This document shows, piece after piece, positions 29,360-42,656 of a stretch of DNA of 64,000 nt. The stretch's first letter is position 1. Each line of letters begins with the position of its first letter. Source of the DNA: Apostichopus japonicus (Eukaryota > Echinodermata > Holothuroidea > Aspidochirotida > Stichopodidae); assembly GCF_037975245.1 (NCBI RefSeq), contig NC_092569.1, positions 7,498,501 through 7,562,500 of the forward strand. Reading direction: 5' to 3'. The notes beneath the pieces are model-generated. The model made no database searches. It saw only the letters and a list, made by a program, of their open reading frames with translations, and had not been told where the DNA came from. Position numbers and translations under genes: made by a program.

Positions 29360-32300
29360 TATCGATCAATCGAATGTGCGTTACCGATCAATCGTATGTG
29401 CGGTACCGATCAATCGAATGTTCGGTACCGATCAATCGAATGTGTTGTATCGATCAATCGAATGTGCGGTATCGATCAATCGAATGTGCGGTATAGATCA
29501 ATCGAATGTGCGGTATCGATCAATCGAATGTGCGGTATCGATCAATCGAATGTTCGCTACCGATCAATCGAATGTGCGTTATCGGCTAATCGAACGCGCA
29601 GTTTCGATCTATCGAATGTGCGGTATCGATCAATCGAATGTGCGGTACCGATCAATCGAATGTTCGGTACCGATCAATCGAATGTGTTGTATCGATCAAT
29701 CGAATGTGCGGTATCGATCAATCGAATGTGCGGTATCGATCAATCGAATGTGCGGTGTCGATCAATCGAATGTGCGGTATCGATCAATCGAATGTTCGCT
29801 ACCGATCAATCGAATGTGCGGTATCGATCAATCGATAGAGCAGAATCGATCAATCGAATGTGCGGTACCGATCAATCGAATGTGCGGTACCGATCAATCG
29901 AATGTGCGGTACCGATAAATCGAAAGCGCAGTATCGATCAATCGACCGGGCGGTACCGATCATTCGATGTGCGTTATCGACTGATCGAATGCGCAGTATC
30001 GATCAATCGAATGTGCGGTATCGATCAATCGTATGTGCGGTACCGATCAATCGAATGTTCGGTACCGATCAATCGAATGTGTTGTATCGATCAATCGAAT
30101 GTGCGGTATCGATCAATCAAATGTGCGCTACCGATCAATCGAATGTGCGGTACCGATCAATCGAATGTTCGGTACCTATCAATCGAATGTGTTGTATCGA
30201 TCAATCGAATGTGCGGTATCGATCAATCGAATGTGCGCTACCGATCAATCGAATGTGCGCTACCGATCAATCGAATGTGCGGTACCGATCAATCGATAGC
30301 GCAGTATCGATCAATCGAATGTGCGGTACCGATCAATCGAATGTGCGGTACTGATAAATCGAAAGCGCAGTATCGATATATCGAATGTGCGGTATCGATC
30401 AATCGATGTGCGTTATCGACTAATCGAATGCGCAGTATCGATCTATCGAATGTGCGGTATCGGTCAATCGAAAGTGCAGTACCGATTAATCGAATGTGCG
30501 ATATCGATCAATCGAATGTTCGCTACCGATCAATCGAATGTGCGGTATCGATCAATCGATAGAGCAGAATCGATCAATCGAATGTGCGGTACCGATCAAT
30601 CGAATGTGCGGTACCGATCAATCGAATGTGCGGTACCGATAAATCGAAAGCGCAGTATCGATCAATCGACCGGGCGGTACCGATCAATCGAATGTGCCGT
30701 ACCGATCAATCGAATGCGCAGTATCGATCAATCGAATGTGCGGTACCGATCAATCGAATGTGCGTTATCGACTAATCTAATGCGCAGTATCGATCTATCG
30801 AATATGCGGTATCGGTCAATCGAAAGTGCAGTACCCATCAATCGAATGTGCGATATCGATCAATCGAATATGCGTTACCGATCAATCGTATGTGCGTTAC
30901 CGATCAATCGAATGTTCGGTACCGATCAATCGAATGTGTTGTATCGATCAATCGAATGTGCGGTATCGATCAATCGAATGTACGGTATCGATCAATCGAT
31001 AGAGCAGAATCGATCAATCGATTGTGCGTTACCGATAAATCGAAAGCGCAGTATCGATCAATCGAATGTGCGGTATCGATCAATCGATGTGCGTTATCGA
31101 CTGATCGAATGCGCAGTATCGATCTATCGAATGTGCGGTATCGATCAATCGAATGTGCGGTATCGATCAATCGAATGTGCGGTACCGATCAATCGAATGT
31201 GCGGTACCGATAAATCGATGGCGCAGTATCGATCAATCGAATGTGCGGTACCGATCTATCGAATGTGTGTTACCGATCAATCGAATGTGCGGTAACGATC
31301 AATCGAAATGTGCGGTACCGATCAATCGAATGTTCGGTACCGATAAATCGAAAGCGCAGTATCGATCAATCGAATGTGCGGTATCGATCAATCGATGTGC
31401 GTTATCGATCAATCGAATGCGCAGTATCGATCTATCGAATGTGCGGTATCGATCAATCGAATGTGCGGTATCGATCAATCGAATGTGCGGTACCGATCAA
31501 TCGAATGTGCGGTACCGATCAATCGAATGTGCGGTACCGATAAATCGATAGCGCAGTATCGATCAATCGTATGTGCGGTGCCGATCAATCGAATGTGCGT
31601 TATCGATCAATCGAATGTGTGGTACCGATCAATCGAATGTGCGGTATCGATCAATCGATGTGCGTTATCGACTAATCGAATGCGCAGTATCGATCTATCG
31701 AATGTGCGGTATTTGTCAATCGAATGTGCCGTACCGATCAATCGAATGTGCGGTTTCGATTAATCGAATGTGCGTTACCGATCAATCGAATGTTCGCTAC
31801 CGATAAATCGAATGTGCGTTATCGATCAGTCGAATGTGCGGTACCGATCAATCGAATACGTGGTACCGATCAATCGAAAGCGCAGTATCGATCAATCGAA
31901 TGTGCGGTATCGATCAATCGCTGTGCATTATCGACTAATCGAATGTGCAGTATCGATCCATCGAATGTGCTGTATCGATCAATCGACTGTGATACCGAAA
32001 TTCGAATATGCCGTACCGATCAATCGAATGTGTGTTACCGATCAATCGAATATGCGTTATCGATCAATCGAATGTGCGGTACCGATCAGTCGAATATGCA
32101 GTTCCGATCAATCGAATGCGTGGTACCGATAAATCGAAAGCGCAGTATCGATCAATAGAATGTGCGGTATCGATCAATCGATGTGCGTTATCGAATAATC
32201 GAATGCGCGGTATCGATCTATCGAATGTGCGGTATCGATCAATCGAATGTGCGGTATCGATCATTCGAATGTGCAGTATCGATCTATCGAATGTGCGGTA

Positions 32301-35300
32301 TCGATCAATCGAATGTGCGGTATCGATCAATCGAATGTGCAGTATCGATCAATCGAATGTGCGGTACCGATCAATCGATTTGCGTTATCGACTAATCGAA
32401 TTTGCCGTATCGATCAATCGAATGTGCGGTATCGATCAATCGATTTGCGTTATCGACTAATCGAATGTGCAGTATCGTTCAATCGAATGTGCGGTATCGA
32501 TCAATCCAATGTAAGGTATCGATCAGACGAATGTGCGGTATCGATCAGTCGAATGTGCGGTATCGATCAATCGAATGTGCGGTATCGATCAATCGAACGT
32601 GCGGTATTTGTCAATCGAATGTGCCGTACCGATCAATCGAATGTGCGGTATCGATCAATCGAATGTGCGTTATCGATCAATCGAATGTGCGGTATCGATC
32701 AGTCGAATGTGCCGTATCGATCAATCGAATGTGCGGTATCGATCAATCGAATGTGCGGTATTTGTCAATCGAATGTGCCGTACCGATCAATCGAATGTGC
32801 GGTATCGATCAGTCGAATGCGCGGTATCGATCAACTGAAAGTGCAGTATCGATGAATCGAATGTGCGGTACCGATCAATCGAATGTGCGTTACCGATCAA
32901 TGGAATGTGCGGTACCGATCAATCGAATGTGCGGTACCGATCAATCGAATCTGCGATACTGATAAATCGAAAGCGCAGTATCGATCATTCGAATGTGCGG
33001 TATCGATCAATCGATATGCGTTATCGACTAATGGAATGCGCAGTATCGATCTATCGAATGTGCGTTATCGATCAATCGAATGTGCGGTATAGATCAATCG
33101 AACGTGCAGTATCGATCAATCGAATGTTCGCTACCGATCAATCGAATGTGCGGTATCGATCAATCGAATGTTCGCTACCGATCAATCGAATGTGCGGTAC
33201 CGATCAATCGAATGTGCGGTACCGATCAATCGATTGCGCAGTATCGATTAATCGAATGTTTGGCACCGATCAATCGATGTGCGTTATCGACTAATCGAAT
33301 GTGCAGTATCGATCTATCGAATGTGCTTCATCGATCAATCGAATGTGCGGTATCGATCAATCGAATGTGATACCGAAAATCGAATGTGCCGTACCGATAA
33401 ATCGAATTTGTGTTACCGATCAATCGAATGTGCGTTATCGATCAATCGAATGTGCGGTATCGATCAATCGAAAGTGCAGCAACGATCAATCGAATGTGCG
33501 TTATCGATCAATCGAATGTGCGTTACAGATCAATTGAATGTGCGGTACCGATCAATCGAATGTGCGGTATCGATCAATCGATGTGCGTTATCGACTAATC
33601 GAATGTGCAGTATCGATCTATCGAATATGCGGTATCGATCAATCGAATGTGCGGTACCGATCAATCGAATGTGCGATATCGATCAATCGAATGTGCGTTA
33701 CCGATCTATCGTATGTGCGGTACCCATCAATCGAATGTTCGGTACCGATCAATCGAATGTGTTGTATCGATCAATCGAATGTGCGGTATCGATCAATCGA
33801 ATGTGCGCTACCGATCAATCGAATGTGCGGTACCGATCAATCGAATGTGCGGTACCGATCAATCGAATGCGCAGTATCGATCAATCGAATGTGCAGTACC
33901 GATCAATCGAATGTGCGGTACTGATAAATCGAAAGCGCAGTATCGATCAATCGAATGTGCGGTATCGATTAATCGATGTGCGTTATCGACTAATCGAATG
34001 CGCAGTATCGATCTATCGAATATGCGGTATCGGTCAATCGAAAGTGCAGTACCGATTAATCGAATGTGCGATATCTATCAATCGAATGTGCGTTACCGAT
34101 CAATCGTATGTGCGGTACCGATCAATCGAATGTTCGGTACCGATCAATCGAATGTGTTGTATCGATCAATCGAATGTGCGGTATCGATCAATCGAATGTG
34201 CGGTATCGATCAATCGAATGTGCGGTACCAATCAATCGAATGTGCGGTACCGATCAATCAAATGTGCGGTACCGATAAATCGAAAGCGCAGTATCGATCA
34301 TTCGAATGTGCGGTATCGATCAATCAATGTGCGTTATCGACTAATTGAATGCGCAGTATCGATCTATCGAATGTGCGTTATCGATCAATCGAATCTGCGT
34401 TACTGATAAATCGAAAGCGCAGTATCGATCATTCGAATGTGCGGTATCGATCAATCGATGTGCGTTATCGACTTATTGAATGCGCAGTATCGATCTATCG
34501 AATGTGCGTTATCGATCAATCGAATGTGCGGTATAGATCAATCGAACGTGCAGTATCGATCAATCGAATGTGCGGTATCGATCAATCGAATGTGCGGTAC
34601 CGATCAATCGAATGTGCGGTACTGATAAATCGAAAGCGCAGTATCGATCAATCGAATGTGCGGTATCGATCAATCGATGTGCGTTATCGACTAATCGAAT
34701 GCGCAGTATCGATATATCGAATGTGCGGTATCGATCAATCTAAAGTGCAGTACTGATTAATCGAATGTGGGATATCGATCAATCGAATGTGCGTTACCGA
34801 TCAATTGTATGTGCGGTACCGATCAATCAAATGTTCGGTACCGATCAATCGAATGTGTTGTATCGATCAATCGAATGTGCGGTATCGATCAATCGAATGT
34901 GCGGTATCGATCAATCGAATGTGCGGTGTCGATCAATCGAATGTGCTGTATCGATCAATCGAATGTTCGCTACCGATCAATCGAATGTGCGGTATCGATC
35001 AATCGATAGATCAGAATCGATCAATCGAATGTGCGGTACCGATCAATCGAATGTGCGGTACCGATCAATCGAATGTGCGGTACCGATAAATCGAAAGCGC
35101 AGTATCGATCAATCGACCGGGCGGTACCGATCAATCGATGTACGTTATCGACTGATCGAATGCGCAGTATCGATCTATCGAATGTGCGGTATCGATCAAT
35201 CGAATGTGCGGTATCGATCAATCGAATGTGCGGTATCGATCAATCGAATGTGCGGTACCGATCAATCGAATGTGCGGTATCGATCAATCGATGTGCGTTA

Positions 35301-36525
35301 TCGACTTATTGAATGCGCAGTATCGATCTATCGAATGTGCGTTATCGATCAATCGAATGTGCGGTATAGATCAATCGAACGTGCAGTATCGATCAATCGA
35401 ATGTGCGGTATCGATCAATCGAATGTGCGGTACCGATCAATCGAATGTGCGGTACTGATAAATCGAAAGCGCAGTATCGATCAATCGAATGTGCGGTATC
35501 GATCAATCGATGTGCGTTATCGACTAATCGAATGCGCAGTATCGATCTATCGAATGTGCGGTATCGATCAATCGAAAGTGCAGTACTGATTAATCGAATG
35601 TGGGATATCGATCAATCGAATGTGCGTTACCGATCAATTGTATGTGCGGTACCGATCAATCGAATGTTCGGTACCGATCAATCGAATGTGCGGTATCGAT
35701 CAATCGATGTGCGGTATCGACCAATCGAATGTGCGGTATCGATCAATCGAATGTGCGGTACCGATCAATCGAATGTGCGGTATCGATCAATCGATGTGCG
35801 GTATCGACCAATCGAATGTGCGGTACCGATCAATCGAATGTGCGGTACCGATCAATCGAATGTGCGGTACCGATAAATCGAAAGCGCAGTATCGATCAAT
35901 CGACCGGGCGGTACCGATCAATCGATGTACGTTATCGACTGATCGAATGCGCAGTATCGATCTATCGAATGTGCGGTATCGATCAATCGAATGTGCGGTA
36001 TCGATCAATCGAATGTGCGGTACCGATCAATCGAATGTGCGGTATCGATCAATCGATGTTCGTTATCGACTTATTGAATGCGCAGTATCGATCTATCGAA
36101 TGTGCGTTATCGATCAATCGAATGTGCGGTATAGATCAATCGAACGTGCAGTATCGATCAATCGAATGTGCGGTATCGATCAATCGAATGTGCGGTACCG
36201 ATCAATCGAATGTGCGGTACTGATAAATCGAAAGCGCAGTATCGATCAATCGAATGTGCGGTATCGATCAATCGATGTGCGTTATCGACTAATCGAATGC
36301 GCAGTATCGATCAATCGAATGTGCGGTATCGATCAATCGAAAGTGCAGTACTGATTAATCGAATGTGGGATATCGATCAATCGAATGTGCGTTACCGATC
36401 AATTGTATGTGCGGTACCGATCAATCGAATGTTCGGTACCGATCAATCGAATGTGCGGTATCGATCAATCGATGTGCGGTATCGACCAATCGAATGTGCG
36501 GTATCGATCAATCGAATGTGCGGTA
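29360..36525 (+). repeat. 7166-bp block, copy 1 (12016-bp offset)
   Basis: This interval matches 41376-48541 at an offset of exactly 12016 at every landmark I checked (for example 29860/41876, 32008/44024, 34765/46781, 36168/48184), with no indel seen. The first mismatches that close the block are at 29359 and 36526. Substitutions inside are few. It carries a copy of block B material, with CCAATGTAAGG at 32503. Confidence 0.9.
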
Positions 36526-38124
36526 CCGATCAATCGAATGTGCGGTATCGATCAATCGATTTGCGTTATCGACTAATCGAATGTGCAGTATCGAATGTGC
36601 GATATCGATCAATCGAATGTGCGTTACCGATCAATCGTATGTGCGGTACCGATCAATGGAATGTTCGGTACCGATCAATCGAATGTGCGGTACTGATAAA
36701 TCGAAAGCGCAGTATCGATCAATCGAATGTGCGGTATCGATCAATCGATGTGCGTTAACGACTAATCGAATGCGCAGTATCGATCTATCGAATGTGCGGT
36801 ATCGGTCAATCGAAAGTGCAGTACCGATTAATCGAATGTGCGATATCGATCAATCGAATGTGCGTTACCGATCAATCGTATGTGCGGTACCGATCAATCG
36901 AATGTTCGGTACCGATCAATCGAATGTGTTGTATCGATCAATCGAATGTGCGGTATCGATCAATCGAATGTGCGGTATAGATCAATCGAATGTGCGGTAT
37001 CGATCAATCGAATGTGCGGTATCGATCAATCGAATGTTCGCTACCGATCAATCGAATGTGCGTTATCGGCTAATCGAACGCGCAGTTTCGATCTATCGAA
37101 TGTGCGGTATCGATCAATCGAATGTGCGGTACCGATCAATCGAATGTTCGGTACCGATCAATCGAATGTGTTGTATCGATCAATCGAATGTGCGGTATCG
37201 ATCAATCGAATGTGCGGTATCGATCAATCGAATGTGCGGTGTCGATCAATCGAATGTGCGGTATCGATCAATCGAATGTTCGCTACCGATCAATCGAATG
37301 TGCGGTATCGATCAATCGATAGAGCAGAATCGATCAATCGAATGTGCGGTACCGATCAATCGAATGTGCGGTACCGATCAATCGAATGTGCGGTACCGAT
37401 AAATCGAAAGCGCAGTATCGATCAATCGACCGGGCGGTACCGATCATTCGATGTGCGTTATCGACTGATCGAATGCGCAGTATCGATCAATCGAATGTGC
37501 GGTATCGATCAATCGTATGTGCGGTACCGATCAATCGAATGTTCGGTACCGATCAATCGAATGTGTTGTATCGATCAATCGAATGTGCGGTATCGATCAA
37601 TCAAATGTGCGCTACCGATCAATCGAATGTGCGGTACCGATCAATCGAATGTTCGGTACCTATCAATCGAATGTGTTGTATCGATCAATCGAATGTGCGG
37701 TATCGATCAATCGAATGTGCGCTACCGATCAATCGAATGTGCGCTACCGATCAATCGAATGTGCGGTACCGATCAATCGATAGCGCAGTATCGATCAATC
37801 GAATGTGCGGTACCGATCAATCGAATGTGCGGTACTGATAAATCGAAAGCGCAGTATCGATATATCGAATGTGCGGTATCGATCAATCGATGTGCGTTAT
37901 CGACTAATCGAATGCGCAGTATCGATCTATCGAATGTGCGGTATCGGTCAATCGAAAGTGCAGTACCGATTAATCGAATGTGCGATATCGATCAATCGAA
38001 TGTTCGCTACCGATCAATCGAATGTGCGGTATCGATCAATCGATAGAGCAGAATCGATCAATCGAATGTGCGGTACCGATCAATCGAATGTGCGGTACCG
38101 ATCAATCGAATGTGCGGTACCGAT
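35827..38124 (+). repeat. 2298-bp block, copy 1 (4532-bp offset)
   Basis: Matches 40359-42656 at a constant offset of 4532, checked at 36365/40897, 36838/41370, 37344/41876 and 37805/42337. Both copies contain a rare 14-bp unit (GTGCAGTATCGAATGTG, near 36583 and 41115). Confidence 0.88.
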
Positions 38125-39089
38125 CAATCGAATGTTCGGTACCGATCAATCGAATGTGTTGTATCGATCAATCGAATGTGCGGTATCGATCAATCAAATG
38201 TGCGCTACCGATCAATCGAATGTGCGGTACTGATAAATCGAAAGCGCAGTATCGATATATCGAATGTGCGGTATCGATCAATCGATGTGCGTTATCGACT
38301 AATCGAATGCGCAGTATCGATCTATCGAATGTGCGGTATCGGTCAATCGAAAGTGCAGTACCGATTAATCGAATGTGCGATATCGATCAATCGAATGTTC
38401 GCTACCGATCAATCGAATGTGCGGTATCGATCAATCGATAGAGCAGAATCGATCAATCGAATGTGCGGTACCGATCAATCGAATGTGCGGTACCGATCAA
38501 TCGAATGTGCGGTACCGATAAATCGAAAGCGCAGTATCGATCAATCGACCGGGCGGTACCGATCATTCGATGTGCGTTATCGACTGATCGAATGCGCAGT
38601 ATCGATCAATCGAATGTGCGGTATCGATCAATCGTATGTGCGGTACCGATCAATCGAATGTTCGGTACCGATCAATCGAATGTGTTGTATCGATCAATCG
38701 AATGTGCGGTATCGATCAATCAAATGTGCGCTACCGATCAATCGAATGTGCGGTACTGATAAATCGAAAGCGCAGTATCGATATATCGAATGTGCGGTAT
38801 CGATCAATCGATGTGCGTTATCGACTAATCGAATGCGCAGTATCGATCTATCGAATGTGCGGTATCGGTCAATCGAAAGTGCAGTACCGATTAATCGAAT
38901 GTGCGATATCGATCAATCGAATGTTCGCTACCGATCAATCGAATGTGCGGTATCGATCAATCGATAGAGCAGAATCGATCAATCGAATGTGCGGTACCGA
39001 TCAATCGAATGTGCGGTACCGATCAATCGAATGTGCGGTACCGATAAATCGAAAGCGCAGTATCGATCAATCGACCGGGCGGTACCGAT
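38112..39089 (+). repeat. 526-bp tandem duplication
   Basis: Two copies, about 38112-38637 and 38638-39089 (the second shorter). The landmark TATATCGAAT falls at 38256 and 38782, an offset of 526. The boundaries are approximate because neighbouring units are so similar. Confidence 0.78.
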
Positions 39090-40358
39090 CAATCGAATGT
39101 GCCGTACCGATCAATCGAATGCGCAGTATCGATCAATCGAATGTGCGGTACCGATCAATCGAATGTGCGTTATCGACTAATCTAATGCGCAGTATCGATC
39201 TATCGAATATGCGGTATCGGTCAATCGAAAGTGCAGTACCGATCAATCGAATGTGCGATATCGATCAATCGAATATGCGTTACCGATCAATCGTATGTGC
39301 GTTACCGATCAATCGAATGTTCGGTACCGATCAATCGAATGTGTTGTATCGATCAATCGAATGTGCGGTATCGATCAATCGAATGTGCGGTATCGATCAA
39401 TCGATAGAGCAGAATCGATCAATCGATTGTGCGTTACCGATAAATCGAAAGCGCAGTATCGATCAATCGAATGTGCGGTATCGATCAATCGATGTGCGTT
39501 ATCGACTGATCGAATGCGCAGTATCGATCTATCGAATGTGCGGTATCGATCAATCGAATGTGCGGTATCGATCAATCGAATGTGCGGTACCGATCAATCG
39601 AATGTGCGGTACCGATAAATCGATGGCGCAGTATCGATCAATCGAATGTGCGGTACCGATCTATCGAATGTGTGTTACCGATCAATCGAATGTGCGGTAA
39701 CGATCAATCGAAATGTGCGGTACCGATCAATCGAATGTTCGGTACCGATAAATCGAAAGCGCAGTATCGATCAATCGAATGTGCGGTATCGATCAATCGA
39801 TGTGCGTTATCGACTAATCGAATGCGCAGTATCGATCTATCGAATGTGCGGTATCGATCAATCGAATGTGCGGTATCGATCAATCGAATGTGCGGTACCG
39901 ATCAATCGAATGTGCGGTACCGATCAATCGAATGTGCGGTACCGATAAATCGATAGCGCAGTATCGATCAATCGTATGTGCGGTGCCGATCAATCGAATG
40001 TGCGTTATCGATCAATCGAATGTGTGGTACCGATCAATCGAATGTGCGGTATCGATCAATCGATGTGCGTTATCGACTAATCGAATGCGCAGTATCGATC
40101 TATCGAATGTGCGGTATTTGTCAATCGAATGTGCCGTACCGATCAATCGAATGTGCGGTTTCGATGAATCGAATGTGCGTTACCGATCAATCGAATGTTC
40201 GCTACCGATAAATCGAATGTGCGTTATCGATCAGTCGAATGTGCGGTACCGATCAATCGAATACGTGGTACCGATCAATCGAAAGCGCAGTATCGATCAA
40301 TCGAATGTGCGGTATCGATCAATCGCTGTGCATTATCGACTAATCGAATGTGCAGTAT

Positions 40359-42656
40359 CGATCAATCGAATGTGCGGTACCGATCAATCGAATGTGCGGT
40401 ACCGATAAATCGAAAGCGCAGTATCGATCAATCGACCGGGCGGTACCGATCAATCGATGTACGTTATCGACTGATCGAATGCGCAGTATCGATCTATCGA
40501 ATGTGCGGTATCGATCAATCGAATGTGCGGTATCGATCAATCGAATGTGCGGTACCGATCAATCGAATGTGCGGTATCGATCAATCGATGTTCGTTATCG
40601 ACTTATTGAATGCGCAGTATCGATCTATCGAATGTGCGTTATCGATCAATCGAATGTGCGGTATAGATCAATCGAACGTGCAGTATCGATCAATCGAATG
40701 TGCGGTATCGATCAATCGAATGTGCGGTACCGATCAATCGAATGTGCGGTACTGATAAATCGAAAGCGCAGTATCGATCAATCGAATGTGCGGTATCGAT
40801 CAATCGATGTGCGTTATCGACTAATCGAATGCGCAGTATCGATCAATCGAATGTGCGGTATCGATCAATCGAAAGTGCAGTACTGATTAATCGAATGTGG
40901 GATATCGATCAATCGAATGTGCGTTACCGATCAATTGTATGTGCGGTACCGATCAATCGAATGTTCGGTACCGATCAATCGAATGTGCGGTATCGATCAA
41001 TCGATGTGCGGTATCGACCAATCGAATGTGCGGTATCGATCAATCGAATGTGCGGTACCGATCAATCGAATGTGCGGTATCGATCAATCGATTTGCGTTA
41101 TCGACTAATCGAATGTGCAGTATCGAATGTGCGATATCGATCAATCGAATGTGCGTTACCGATCAATCGTATGTGCGGTACCGATCAATGGAATGTTCGG
41201 TACCGATCAATCGAATGTGCGGTACTGATAAATCGAAAGCGCAGTATCGATCAATCGAATGTGCGGTATCGATCAATCGATGTGCGTTAACGACTAATCG
41301 AATGCGCAGTATCGATCTATCGAATGTGCGGTATCGGTCAATCGAAAGTGCAGTACCGATTAATCGAATGTGCGATATCGATCAATCGAATGTGCGTTAC
41401 CGATCAATCGTATGTGCGGTACCGATCAATCGAATGTTCGGTACCGATCAATCGAATGTGTTGTATCGATCAATCGAATGTGCGGTATCGATCAATCGAA
41501 TGTGCGGTATAGATCAATCGAATGTGCGGTATCGATCAATCGAATGTGCGGTATCGATCAATCGAATGTTCGCTACCGATCAATCGAATGTGCGTTATCG
41601 GCTAATCGAACGCGCAGTTTCGATCTATCGAATGTGCGGTATCGATCAATCGAATGTGCGGTACCGATCAATCGAATGTTCGGTACCGATCAATCGAATG
41701 TGTTGTATCGATCAATCGAATGTGCGGTATCGATCAATCGAATGTGCGGTATCGATCAATCGAATGTGCGGTGTCGATCAATCGAATGTGCGGTATCGAT
41801 CAATCGAATGTTCGCTACCGATCAATCGAATGTGCGGTATCGATCAATCGATAGAGCAGAATCGATCAATCGAATGTGCGGTACCGATCAATCGAATGTG
41901 CGGTACCGATCAATCGAATGTGCGGTACCGATAAATCGAAAGCGCAGTATCGATCAATCGACCGGGCGGTACCGATCATTCGATGTGCGTTATCGACTGA
42001 TCGAATGCGCAGTATCGATCAATCGAATGTGCGGTATCGATCAATCGTATGTGCGGTACCGATCAATCGAATGTTCGGTACCGATCAATCGAATGTGTTG
42101 TATCGATCAATCGAATGTGCGGTATCGATCAATCAAATGTGCGCTACCGATCAATCGAATGTGCGGTACCGATCAATCGAATGTTCGGTACCTATCAATC
42201 GAATGTGTTGTATCGATCAATCGAATGTGCGGTATCGATCAATCGAATGTGCGCTACCGATCAATCGAATGTGCGCTACCGATCAATCGAATGTGCGGTA
42301 CCGATCAATCGATAGCGCAGTATCGATCAATCGAATGTGCGGTACCGATCAATCGAATGTGCGGTACTGATAAATCGAAAGCGCAGTATCGATATATCGA
42401 ATGTGCGGTATCGATCAATCGATGTGCGTTATCGACTAATCGAATGCGCAGTATCGATCTATCGAATGTGCGGTATCGGTCAATCGAAAGTGCAGTACCG
42501 ATTAATCGAATGTGCGATATCGATCAATCGAATGTTCGCTACCGATCAATCGAATGTGCGGTATCGATCAATCGATAGAGCAGAATCGATCAATCGAATG
42601 TGCGGTACCGATCAATCGAATGTGCGGTACCGATCAATCGAATGTGCGGTACCGAT
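40359..42656 (+). repeat. 2298-bp block, copy 2 (4532-bp offset)
   Basis: Second copy of the block above. Immediately downstream, 42343-43973 also matches 38732-40362 at an offset of 3611. The 36-44 kb region is therefore a mosaic of overlapping duplications rather than a simple tandem series. Confidence 0.86.
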
